A stretch of DNA of 64,000 bases from Caldilineaceae bacterium (GTDB taxonomy: Bacteria > Chloroflexota > Anaerolineae > Caldilineales > Caldilineaceae). The notes beneath the pieces are model-generated. The model searched no databases and was not told the origin of the DNA. It saw only the letters and a list, made by a program, of their open reading frames with translations. The stretch spans positions 1-64,000 of the forward strand of contig JACKBA010000012.1 of NCBI GenBank assembly GCA_020634815.1, written 5' to 3'. Position numbers and translations under genes: made by a program. Below, piece after piece: positions 30,100 through 38,733 of the stretch (the stretch's first letter is position 1; each line of letters starts with the position of its first letter).

Positions 30100-33000
30100 A
30101 TGCAGAACAGGCAGATTCGCTTCACGTTGCTGGCGGTGGCGCTCGGCGTCGCTGCCCTGGTCGGCTGGTCCGCGCTGGCGGTGAGGCCGGTACGGGGCGC
30201 GCCGCAGGCTGAATTTGGCCTGCGCCAGATCGCCCAGGGGCTGGCGGCGCCCGTCTACCTGACCCACGCCGGTGACGGTAGCGGCCGCCTCTTTGTCGTC
30301 GAGAAGGGCGGCACGATCCGCATCATCCAGAACGGGCAGGTGCTGGCGCAACCCTTTCTGGACATCACCGATCGCGTGGGCAACGACGGCGAGGCCGGCA
30401 TGCTGAGCGTGGCCTTCCCGCCGGACTACGTTACCAGCGGCTACTTCATCGTCTACTACAACCATGCCGACAAGAATCTGGTTGGACCGGAGCCGGAAGA
30501 TGGCGGCAGCAACGGTGGCTACGATACGGTAGTCGCGCGCTTCCGCGTGACTACCGACCCGAATCTTGCCGACAGGAACAGCGAAGAGCGCATTCTCGTC
30601 CGCAACCAGCCCTTTACGAACCACAACGGCGGCCTGGTAAAGTTTGGACCGGATGGCTATCTCTATATCGGGCTGGGTGACGGCGGCAGCGGCGGCGACC
30701 CCTACGACACAGGGCAGAGCGTCGGCTCGCTGCTGGGCAAGATCCTGCGCGTGGCCGTGGGCGCGACGGGAAGCTACACGATCCCCCCGACGAATCCCTT
30801 TGTCAACCAGGCGGGCGCCCGTGCCGAAATCTGGGACTGGGGGCTGCGCAATCCCTGGCGCTATAGCTTCGACCGCCAGAGCGGCGATCTTTGGATCGGC
30901 GATGTCGGGCAGAGCAAGTACGAGGAGATCAGCCTGCATCCGGCCGGCACGCCTGGCGGTCTCAACTTCGGCTGGGATTGTTTCGAGGGCAATCTGTCGC
31001 GCGAGACGAGCGCACCCTGCACAGGTCCCTTTGTCCCGCCTGTGCTGGACTACGGGCGCGGCGAAGGCCAGTCGGTGACCGGCGGCTACGTCTATCGCGG
31101 CGCAGCGTGGCCGGAGTTCAACGGGCGCTACTTCTTTGCCGACTTCGTGCAGGGGAAAATCTGGAGCATTGCCCGCAACGGCGACGGCTGGACCAACAAG
31201 CGACTGGAGCAGGACACATCAGAGCAGATTGCCTCTTTCGGGGAAGATGAAACCGGCGAACTCTATGTCGTTGCCATTGGCGGGAAAATCTTTCAGATTG
31301 TCGACACCAGCGCACCGGCGGCGGCGCTGAGTACTTCCTCCTTCGTGGCAACGCCCGCCAGCGGCGTCGCCGGCGATGTCGTCACCTATGCGCTGGTGCT
31401 GCGCAACACGGGTGGGGCGACGGCCGGTGCGGTGCAGGCTTCGGTGCAGGTGCCCGCCGCGCTGGCGTACATACCCGGCTCGCTGCAGGCGACGGCCGGA
31501 TCGACCAATGCCACCGGCGCGCCGGCGCTGACCTGGCTGGGCGTCATCGGCGCCGGGCAGCAGGTTACGGTCACCTACCAGGCCACGGTCAAGAGCGGCG
31601 TGTCTGGCTCCGTACCGACTGCGGCACAGGTGACGCCGCCCGGAGTCGCGACATTCACGCTCGTCGCGCCGCTGACCGTGCGCCCGTCCGGCACAGGCGT
31701 AGCTGACCCCGATTTCTTCCTGCCCGGTACCCAGCCCGAGCACATGATCGACGCCATCGTTGACCCCATCGGCTGCCAGGGCTGCCACACCGCGCCCATC
31801 TACGGCGCATGGCGCGGGAGCATGAAGAGCCAGGCCGGTCGCGACCCCATCTTCTGGGCGGCGCTACAGGTGGCGAATCAGGACATGGAGAACGCCGGCG
31901 ATTTCTGCCTGCGCTGCCACACACCGCGCGGCTGGTACGGCGGGCGCAGCCATCCCGCCGACGGCAGCGCGCTCGAAGCGACCGACCTGGGCGCCGGCGT
32001 GGCGTGCGAACTCTGCCACCGCATGGTCGACCCGTTGTCGACGGGTGGAGAGGCGGCTGCCGTCACCGCGGACGTGGCGATCCGTGCGGCCATCTCGCCG
32101 ACGCTGCCCGCCGATCACATCGGTTCGGCGATGCTGATACTCGACCCGGAGGACAATCGGCGCGGGCCGTTCGCCATCACGCCGGCGCCGCCGCATCCCA
32201 AGGCGACGTGGCGCACCGACTTCCTCGGCCAGGCCGGCAATCCTGTGACCGAGGCGCGTGTCTGCGGCTCCTGTCACAACCTGGACAATCCGGCGCTGTC
32301 GTGGAATCCGGCGACGCAGCGCTACGAGAAGAACACCGAGAACCAGCCGGCGCCGTCGTTTGCCAAGGGCGAGTTGTTCCCCATCGAGCGCACTTTCGAC
32401 GAGTGGCTGGCGAGCGATTACGCCACGACCGCCGGCGTCTATGCGCCTCAATTCGCCGGCAGCAAGCCCGACGGCATCGTGCGCACGTGCCAGGATTGCC
32501 ACATGCCGCGCACGACCGGGCCGGCCGCGGCCGGCGACGTCGACCGCGACTGTCGCACCAACGGCTGCCTGCCCGAGCACAGCTTCGCCGGGGCGAACAC
32601 GTGGGCGCCGCAGTTGCTGCTCGACCCGCGCTGGCGGCTGGCGGCCACGCAGGATGCCGTGCACCTGAATGCCGGTGTCCTCAGTGCGCGCATGATGCTG
32701 CAGAAGGCGGCGACGGTCACGGTCGATTTCGATCCCGGTGCGGCAACGAAGCAGGCGGTCGTGCGCGTTACCAACGAGACCGGCCACAAGCTGCCCACCG
32801 GCTACCCCGAGGGGCGGCGCATCTGGCTCAACGTGCACGCCTACGATGCGGCGGGACGGATGGTGTACGAGTCGGGCGCCTACGATGCACAGACGGGCGT
32901 GCTGGCTGCGGATCCGGCGCTCAAGGTCTACGAGGCGAAGCTGGGCATCGACGACGGCGCCACTGTCACCGAGACCTTCCACTTCGTGCTCAACAACAGC

Positions 33001-33330
33001 GTGCTCAAGGACAACCGCATCCCGCCGCGTGGGTACACGGTGGCTGGCTTCGACGAGCCGGGGCTGCGTCCGGTGGGCGCGTCCTACAGCGACGGGCAGC
33101 ACTGGGACGAAACGGCCTACGACCTGCCCGACGATGCCGTATCGGTGGTGGCGATCCTCTACTACCAGACAGCGTCGAAGGAGTATATCGACTTCCTGCG
33201 CAGCCGGGGCGGCGCCGACGGCGCAACGTTGGGCGCGCTGTGGGATGATCTCAAGAGCCCGCCCGAGATCATGAATGTTGCCATGGAGTCGACGCTATAC
33301 GGCTACTTCCCGTGGATCTCCCGGCGTTGA
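30100..33330 (+). CDS. PQQ-type sugar dehydrogenase fused to pentaheme cytochrome c
   Basis: A secreted or surface protein of 1076 residues with a signal peptide (about 1-34, RPVRGA end). Residues about 40-405 form a glucose/sorbosone dehydrogenase beta-propeller (GEAGMLSVAFPPDY, NHNGGLVKFGPDGYLYIGLG, WGLRNPWRYSFD, IGDVGQSKYEEIS). Residues about 411-527 are a DUF11-like Ig domain. Residues about 535-830 carry five CxxCH haem sites (Cys near 559, 603, 636, 722, 797), and the tail holds a cytochrome c554-like NETGHKLPTGYPEGRR element. Aldose oxidation with direct electron delivery through the haems is inferred. The start is the ATG after CGGGGA; the next gene encodes a polytopic membrane protein. 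Confidence 0.82.
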   Translation: MQNRQIRFTLLAVALGVAALVGWSALAVRPVRGAPQAEFGLRQIAQGLAAPVYLTHAGDGSGRLFVVEKGGTIRIIQNGQVLAQPFLDITDRVGNDGEAGMLSVAFPPDYVTSGYFIVYYNHADKNLVGPEPEDGGSNGGYDTVVARFRVTTDPNLADRNSEERILVRNQPFTNHNGGLVKFGPDGYLYIGLGDGGSGGDPYDTGQSVGSLLGKILRVAVGATGSYTIPPTNPFVNQAGARAEIWDWGLRNPWRYSFDRQSGDLWIGDVGQSKYEEISLHPAGTPGGLNFGWDCFEGNLSRETSAPCTGPFVPPVLDYGRGEGQSVTGGYVYRGAAWPEFNGRYFFADFVQGKIWSIARNGDGWTNKRLEQDTSEQIASFGEDETGELYVVAIGGKIFQIVDTSAPAAALSTSSFVATPASGVAGDVVTYALVLRNTGGATAGAVQASVQVPAALAYIPGSLQATAGSTNATGAPALTWLGVIGAGQQVTVTYQATVKSGVSGSVPTAAQVTPPGVATFTLVAPLTVRPSGTGVADPDFFLPGTQPEHMIDAIVDPIGCQGCHTAPIYGAWRGSMKSQAGRDPIFWAALQVANQDMENAGDFCLRCHTPRGWYGGRSHPADGSALEATDLGAGVACELCHRMVDPLSTGGEAAAVTADVAIRAAISPTLPADHIGSAMLILDPEDNRRGPFAITPAPPHPKATWRTDFLGQAGNPVTEARVCGSCHNLDNPALSWNPATQRYEKNTENQPAPSFAKGELFPIERTFDEWLASDYATTAGVYAPQFAGSKPDGIVRTCQDCHMPRTTGPAAAGDVDRDCRTNGCLPEHSFAGANTWAPQLLLDPRWRLAATQDAVHLNAGVLSARMMLQKAATVTVDFDPGAATKQAVVRVTNETGHKLPTGYPEGRRIWLNVHAYDAAGRMVYESGAYDAQTGVLAADPALKVYEAKLGIDDGATVTETFHFVLNNSVLKDNRIPPRGYTVAGFDEPGLRPVGASYSDGQHWDETAYDLPDDAVSVVAILYYQTASKEYIDFLRSRGGADGATLGALWDDLKSPPEIMNVAMESTLYGYFPWISRR

Positions 33331-33414
33331 CCGAGAGGGCAGATGCCTTTCCCGCGCGACAAGCGCATGTTGAGACATATGTCCCTGCCGCTAGTGCACG
33401 CGCATGTCACAATA

Positions 33415-33448
33415 AGAAGGCCGGCAGTCGCCAGGTTGCCGGCCTTCT
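33415..33448 (+). terminator. Hairpin 3' of dehydrogenase-cytochrome gene
   Basis: AGAAGGCCGGCA (33415-33426) pairs perfectly with TGCCGGCCTTCT (33437-33448), with a 10-base loop. The following GTTGGATTTG is only weakly U-rich. Confidence 0.6.
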
Positions 33449-33479
33449 GTTGGATTTGTGAGGGAAGGGAACGTCTCTT

Positions 33480-34748
33480 TTGTCTGGGATACAAACTCGT
33501 CGCTTTCTCTTGATCGCGCTGGCTGCGCTGGTCATCGCCGCGTGGACCGGCGTACTCATGCGCTTTGGCATGGTCTATGGTTTTCCGTTCTGGGCGCAGA
33601 ACTTTGGCGCCATCCGCCATGCACATAGCCATCTCATGTACTTTGGCTGGGTCACGCTGGGGTTGATGGCGCTGATCTGGCACCGGTTGCCGGCGCTGAC
33701 CGGACGGCCGCTGCCGCGCGGCGTGCGCTGGCAGATGGCGGCGACGGCGCTCATGGCGTTGCTCAGCTTTCCCGCCTTTTGGGCCAACGGCTACGGTCTC
33801 ACGCAGATCGGACCGGCGCGCCTGCCGTTGGGGGCGATGGTGGCGGCGTGGAATGGCCTGACCTGGTTCGTCTTCATCGGGTTCTATGCGCGGGCGACGC
33901 GCGGGCTGCCGGTGCGCCCCGTGCCGGTGCAGCTTTGGGACTGGGCGCTATTTCTGCTGCTGCTGGCTTCCGGCGGCGCGCTGGGTCTCATGGCGCTGGT
34001 CTTCACGCGCACCGAGAACCCGTTCCTCCAGCAATTCTTCCTTCACCAGTTTCTCGACCTCTTTGCCGTGGGTTGGTTCAGCCTGGCGCTGCTCGGCGTG
34101 CTCTGGTCGATGGTCGAGGAGCCGCCGCGCCGGTTGCCGACCTTCAGCCTGGCGTTGCTCGTCACGCCGACCTTTTTGCTGGGGATGTCGCCCGGTGCGC
34201 TCTCGCCGCTGCTCTTCTGGGTTGCCGCACTGGCCAACGCCGGGGCGGCGCTGCTGCTGGCGGTCCATGGCGTGCAGCTATGGCGCCGGCGAGCCGATCT
34301 GGGGCCGATGCTCGCGCCGGCGCTGGCCGGCCTTGCAGGCGTCGTGCTGGTGGCCGGTGCGCTGCTGTGGCCGGGTGTGTGGGAAGAAAATGCGGGTGGA
34401 CAGATGCGCGTCTTCTACCTGCACAACCTGCTCCTGTTGTGGGTCAGCACGGCACTGCTGGGCGCCATTGAGGTTGCTTTCCCCGGCGTCGGGCGTCGAA
34501 CGTTGCGCTGGGCCAATGCGGTGTGGGTGATTGGCGTGGTAGCGATGGTTGTCGCCCTGGTTGGGCTGGCGCTGGCGCCACGGGTCGGCATGTCGCAATT
34601 GCCGTGGCTGCATGGTGCGGCATGGGCCAGCCTGTTCGTTGCGGTTGCCGCCACGGCGATCTGGGGATTGGCGCTCGTGCGCCATCGGGTCGGCGCAGAA
34701 AAACTTTCGTCGCAGGTGCTGCCGGTGGGCGCCAAAGCGGTCCACTGA
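33480..34748 (+). CDS. Polytopic membrane protein, possibly haem-binding
   Basis: A 422-residue protein with about twelve hydrophobic segments. His residues occur inside or next to helices (IRHAHSHLMYFGW near 43-55; QFFLHQFLDLFAVGWFS near 183-199; VFYLHNLLLLW near 308-318; LPWLHGAAWASLF near 376-388). This resembles the pattern of NnrS or cytochrome-oxidase-subunit-I-like proteins, but I cannot assign a family with confidence. It starts at TTG 33480 with AAGGGA nine bases before. It follows the secreted multihaem dehydrogenase, so a role in electron transfer to the membrane is possible but unproven. It converges on the histidine kinase gene with 16 bases between stops. Confidence 0.65.
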   Translation: MSGIQTRRFLLIALAALVIAAWTGVLMRFGMVYGFPFWAQNFGAIRHAHSHLMYFGWVTLGLMALIWHRLPALTGRPLPRGVRWQMAATALMALLSFPAFWANGYGLTQIGPARLPLGAMVAAWNGLTWFVFIGFYARATRGLPVRPVPVQLWDWALFLLLLASGGALGLMALVFTRTENPFLQQFFLHQFLDLFAVGWFSLALLGVLWSMVEEPPRRLPTFSLALLVTPTFLLGMSPGALSPLLFWVAALANAGAALLLAVHGVQLWRRRADLGPMLAPALAGLAGVVLVAGALLWPGVWEENAGGQMRVFYLHNLLLLWVSTALLGAIEVAFPGVGRRTLRWANAVWVIGVVAMVVALVGLALAPRVGMSQLPWLHGAAWASLFVAVAATAIWGLALVRHRVGAEKLSSQVLPVGAKAVH

Positions 34749-34764
34749 GCGCCGCCCGCAGCTA

Positions 34765-36273
34765 TCAGACGATCACGGTGTTCTTGAGGTCGAGCTGGGC
34801 ATCGCCGGACGCTTCGTGCGCTTCAGGCAGCCAGAGCGTGAAGGTGCTGCCCTCTTGCAGCTTGCTGGCGACGGTGATCTTGCCGTTGTGCGCCTGGGCG
34901 ATGCGCAGGGCGATGCTGAGGCCGAGGCCGCTGCCGCCAAACTCGCGGCTGCGTGCCTTGTCCGTGCGGTAGAAGCGCTCGAAGATGAACTCCTGCTGCT
35001 CCATGCTGATGCCGATGCCGGTGTCGGCGACACCTATCTTCACCCAGCCGTCCTTGTTCTCCAGGCTCAGGGTGATCGTGCCTCCCTCCGGCGTGTACTT
35101 GACGGCATTCTCGACGAGATTGACCAGCACCTGGTGCAGGCGGTCGCGGTCGCCCAGGACCACGGCCTGATCCTCGCTGCCCAGCCGGATATCCAGCGCA
35201 TCCGTCCGCCCTTTGTAGCGTTCCACCAACCGGCGCGCCTGCCGATAGACGTCGAGCAGCAGCGTGTCCATTTCCACGGGCGCCATGTGAATCTGTAGCG
35301 CGCCGCTGTCGGCCTGGGCCAGCAGCAGCAGATCGCTGATCATCTTGTTCATGCGCTCGCTCTCGGCCTGCACCTCGCCAAGTGACTCCTGAAAGAGACC
35401 GGCCACGGCTTTCAGGTCGATGTTGCCGTTGCCCACCGGCGTCGCTGCCATGCGCTGCATCAGCTCGACGTTGCCCTGAATCGTCGTCAGCGGCGTGCGC
35501 AGTTCGTGGCTCACGTCGCCGATGAGCCGTTCCTGCGCCTGGAAGAGACGTTGGATGCGGTCGAGCATGTCGTTGAAGGTGCCCGCCAGGCGGCCGACTT
35601 CGCTGGCATTGTCGGGGATGTCGATGCGGTTGCCAAGGTCGCGCGTGCGCGTGATGGTGCTGGCCGTCTCGGTGATGGTATCGATGGGCGCCAGGGCACG
35701 GCGCGCCAGGAAGGCGCCGACAATCGCCGCCAGGATGATGCTGATGGCGGTGCCCAGGATGAGATAGCGGTTGACCTGCGTCAGCGCCGTGACGGCGGTC
35801 GTGACCGACTGGATGATCTGAATCGCGCCCACGACTTCGCTATTGATGACCAGCGGGACTGTGTAGACGAGAAAGGCATCCCCGTCCTGGGAAATGAAAT
35901 AATAGTGATCATCGTCACCCGCCAAGATGTGCTGCAACGTGCCATCTTGTTTGGGGATAGGGATATCGCCCAGGTTTTCGGAGCGCTTGACGACCTCGCC
36001 GTTGATGTCGATCAACTGCGCGCCGAACGAAGAGGCAAAAAGCTCGACCTGGGGAAAGAAGACTGTGTCGGCGCTGGTACGGATGACGACGACGTCGCCC
36101 TGCACCTGCTGGATCACGGCGTCGGCGATGTTGCGCGCCTGGGTGGCGGCGCTCTGCTCCAACTGGGAGCGCAGGTTTGCGGCCAGCGAGGAATAGACCG
36201 TTACGCTAAACAGGATGAGGGTCGTGCCGAGGAGGGCGGTGTACCATAAGGTAAGGCGCAGGCGGATGGTCAT
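34765..36273 (-). CDS. Sensor histidine kinase
   Basis: Membrane kinase of 502 residues. TM1 is about residues 8-32 and TM2 about 169-190, enclosing an extracytoplasmic sensor domain of some 135 residues. HAMP follows (about 190-245), then HisKA with phospho-acceptor H256 (DVSHELRTPLTT), and the HATPase domain with N-box NLVENAVKYTP, G1 VADTGIGIS and G2 GGSGLGLSIA. It lies 47 bases downstream of the response regulator in the same operon. The signal it detects cannot be told from sequence. Confidence 0.95.
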   Translation of the reverse strand: MTIRLRLTLWYTALLGTTLILFSVTVYSSLAANLRSQLEQSAATQARNIADAVIQQVQGDVVVIRTSADTVFFPQVELFASSFGAQLIDINGEVVKRSENLGDIPIPKQDGTLQHILAGDDDHYYFISQDGDAFLVYTVPLVINSEVVGAIQIIQSVTTAVTALTQVNRYLILGTAISIILAAIVGAFLARRALAPIDTITETASTITRTRDLGNRIDIPDNASEVGRLAGTFNDMLDRIQRLFQAQERLIGDVSHELRTPLTTIQGNVELMQRMAATPVGNGNIDLKAVAGLFQESLGEVQAESERMNKMISDLLLLAQADSGALQIHMAPVEMDTLLLDVYRQARRLVERYKGRTDALDIRLGSEDQAVVLGDRDRLHQVLVNLVENAVKYTPEGGTITLSLENKDGWVKIGVADTGIGISMEQQEFIFERFYRTDKARSREFGGSGLGLSIALRIAQAHNGKITVASKLQEGSTFTLWLPEAHEASGDAQLDLKNTVIV

Positions 36274-36320
36274 GGATTGTCTCGAGCGCAGAGCCGCGGC
36301 GCTCTGCTGCCTCTAGTCGA

Positions 36321-37004
36321 TCAACTCTCGCGCAGGGCGTAGCCGACGCCGCGCACCGTCTGGAGCAGGCGCGGCTTGCCGGTTGCCTCCAACTTAGTGC
36401 GCAGGTAGCGTACGTAGACCTCGATGATGTTGCTCTCGCCGCCGAAGTCGTAGTCCCAGATGTGTTCGTAAATCATCTCGCGCGTGAGCACCTGGCCGGG
36501 ATGGCGCATGAACAACTCGAGCAGGTCGAATTCTTTGGCCGTCAGTTCGATGGAGTCTTCGCCGCGGAAGACCTGGCGCGTGCGCGGGTTGAGTTCCAGG
36601 TCGGCATAGCGATAGACATCGGGCGCCGTTTCCAGGCGATGGCGGCGGAAGAGTGCGCGCAAACGGGCCAGCAGCTCGTCGAAGGCAAAGGGCTTGACCA
36701 GATAGTCGTCGGCGCCGGCATCGAGCCCGGTGACGCGGTCCGGCACGGAATCGCGCGCCGTGAGCATCATGATGGGGACGTTGGAAGCGCTGCGCAGCCG
36801 GCGGCACACTTCCAGGCCGTCCATCTTGGGCAACATGATGTCGAGAATCACGGCGTCGGGCAGATTCTCGCGCGCCACGCGCAGCGCTGTCTCGCCATCT
36901 TCGGCCGTGTCGACCGTATACCCTTCAAAGAGCAACCCCCTGCGCAAGAGGTCGCGGATACGGCGATCATCCTCAACCACCAAGATACGCTCTGCCATAG
37001 CCAT
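36321..37004 (-). CDS. OmpR-family response regulator
   Basis: DNA-binding response regulator of 227 residues. The receiver domain has the acidic pair E11/D12, phospho-acceptor D55 in VILDIMLP, and K106-region VKPFAFDELLARLRAL. The C-terminal winged helix includes LTAKEFDLLELFMRHPGQVL, then YVRYLRTKLE and VRGVGYALRE. It is the cognate partner of the downstream kinase. The start at 37004 (MAMAERILVVEDD) is used because longer versions add 18 residues unlike any receiver domain; 36998 is an alternative. Its promoter lies in the region divergent from fumC. Confidence 0.93.
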   Translation of the reverse strand: MAMAERILVVEDDRRIRDLLRRGLLFEGYTVDTAEDGETALRVARENLPDAVILDIMLPKMDGLEVCRRLRSASNVPIMMLTARDSVPDRVTGLDAGADDYLVKPFAFDELLARLRALFRRHRLETAPDVYRYADLELNPRTRQVFRGEDSIELTAKEFDLLELFMRHPGQVLTREMIYEHIWDYDFGGESNIIEVYVRYLRTKLEATGKPRLLQTVRGVGYALRES

Positions 37005-37129
37005 GTCGATCCACGTGAATGGTTGGATAAAGACTCCCCGCGATTGTAGACAAGCCATCCAGGCGTGTCAAATCGCCGGGCACAAAGCCACCTTTGCGGG
37101 CTGACGGTTTCCGCTTGTCTTGCGCCGGG

Positions 37130-37138
37130 TGCTACAAT
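37130..37138 (+). promoter_or_regulatory. fumC: Extended -10 element upstream of fumC
   Basis: TGCTACAAT (37130-37138) is an extended -10 without a clear -35, about 105 bases before the fumC start. It is the best promoter candidate for fumC in the divergent region. Confidence 0.4.
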
Positions 37139-37243
37139 CGACTCCAGACAGACATTCCAAGCAGCGATCGGCCGACCCAATTATTGCCATGAGGGCTCGT
37201 GTGGATCGCATTTGACACCAACAAATTTCAAAGGAGAAATGCT

Positions 37244-38626
37244 ATGGCTGAGTATCGCATCGAACGCGACAGCATGGGCGAAGTCAAGGTCCCGGCTGAT
37301 GCGCTCTACGGCGCGCAGACACAACGCGCGGTCGACAATTTCCCGATCAGCGATCTGCGCTTCCCGCGCACCTTCATCCGCGCGTTGGGTCTGATCAAGG
37401 GCGCAGCCGCGGCGGTCAACGAGGATCTGGGTCTGATGGATCCGGCCATGTCGGCAGCAATCCAGGCGGTGGCGCGTGCGGTGGCCGACGGCGAGTATGA
37501 CGATCACTTTGTGCTTGATATCTTCCAGACCGGCTCCGGCACGAGCACCAACATGAATGCCAATGAGGTGCTCGCTGCGCTGGCGACAACCGAACTCGGC
37601 AGCAAGGTGCACCAGAACGATCACATCAACATGAGCCAGAGCAGCAATGATGTGATCCCGACGGCGATCCATCTCAGCGCGTACCTGGCGGTGAACGACG
37701 AACTGCTGCCGGCACTGCGCCACCTGCACACGACGCTCGTCGAGAAGGCCGCCGCGACCGACCACGTGGTGACGACCGGGCGCACGCACCTGATGGACGC
37801 CATGCCCGTCCGCATGAGCCAGATACTGGGCGGCTGGGCCAGCCAGGTCCAGCACGGCATCGACCGCATCCAGGCATCCCTGCCGCGGCTGGCCGAGCTG
37901 GCGCAGGGCGGCACGGCCGTGGGCACCGGCATCAACGCTCACCCCGAATTTGGCGCCGCCATCGCCGCCAAACTGGCCGAGTGGACCGGCCTGCCGCTGG
38001 TGACGAGCCCCAACTACTTTGAATCGCTGAGCACGCAGGATGCGGCGGTCGAGCTGAGCGGCCAGCTCAATACGGTCGCCACCAGCCTGATGAAGATCTC
38101 CAACGACCTGCGCTGGATGAACAGCGGCCCGATTGCCGGTTTTGGCGAGATCGCGCTGCCGGCGCTCCAGCCCGGCTCCAGCATCATGCCCGGCAAGGTG
38201 AACCCGGTCATCCCCGAAGCCGTGACCATGGTCTGCGCACAGGTCATGGGCAACCACGTGACGGTCACTATCGGCGGCCAGTCCGGCAACTTCCAGTTGA
38301 ATGTCATGCTGCCGGTCGTCGCCTATAATCTGCTGCAGAGCATCTCGCTGCTGGCCAACGGCAGCCGCGTCCTGGCTGACCAGGCCATCGCCGGCTTCAC
38401 CGTCAACGAGGAACGCATCGCCGGGCTGGTCGGCCGCAACCCGATCCTGGTGACGGCGCTCAACCCGGTTATTGGCTACGAGAAGGGCGCCAAGATCGCC
38501 AAGCGTGCGTATGCCGAGGGCAAGTCGCTCAAGGAAGTTGCGTTGGAAGAGACGGAACTGACCGGAGAGGAACTGGATCGCATCCTTGCGCCCCGTGGCC
38601 TGACTGAGGGCGGTATTCACGAATAA
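37244..38626 (+). CDS. fumC: Fumarate hydratase, class II
   Basis: TCA-cycle enzyme interconverting fumarate and L-malate, an oxygen-stable homotetramer without an iron-sulfur cluster. The 460 residues match family length. Signature blocks are TGSGTSTNMNANEV, SQSSNDVIPTA, TTGRTHLMDAMP with the catalytic His, and the fumarase/aspartase signature GSSIMPGKVNP. The ATG at 37244 is preceded by AAGGAG at seven bases. A strong terminator follows the gene. It stands alone and is not linked to other TCA genes. Confidence 0.96.
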   Translation: MAEYRIERDSMGEVKVPADALYGAQTQRAVDNFPISDLRFPRTFIRALGLIKGAAAAVNEDLGLMDPAMSAAIQAVARAVADGEYDDHFVLDIFQTGSGTSTNMNANEVLAALATTELGSKVHQNDHINMSQSSNDVIPTAIHLSAYLAVNDELLPALRHLHTTLVEKAAATDHVVTTGRTHLMDAMPVRMSQILGGWASQVQHGIDRIQASLPRLAELAQGGTAVGTGINAHPEFGAAIAAKLAEWTGLPLVTSPNYFESLSTQDAAVELSGQLNTVATSLMKISNDLRWMNSGPIAGFGEIALPALQPGSSIMPGKVNPVIPEAVTMVCAQVMGNHVTVTIGGQSGNFQLNVMLPVVAYNLLQSISLLANGSRVLADQAIAGFTVNEERIAGLVGRNPILVTALNPVIGYEKGAKIAKRAYAEGKSLKEVALEETELTGEELDRILAPRGLTEGGIHE

Positions 38627-38680
38627 GGTGGTGTGCCGCCGCTGCCTGCGACGGGTCAGCGCACACCAGGTAAAGAAATG

Positions 38681-38715
38681 AAACGGGCGCCGGGAATATT
38701 CCCGGCGCCCGTTTT
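38681..38715. terminator. Two-way intrinsic terminator
   Basis: A 34-base perfect palindrome, AAACGGGCGCCGGGA with its complement, followed by a run of T (38711-38716). It lies between the convergent fumC and LysM/M23 genes and can serve both. Confidence 0.92.
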
Positions 38716-38733
38716 TGTTCCTTTGTGTGACGG

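Noticed and set aside
37009..37023. CACGTG-centred sequence as a parS site
   Set aside because: Only the central CACGTGAA matches; the flanks do not fit TGTTTCACGTGAAACA.
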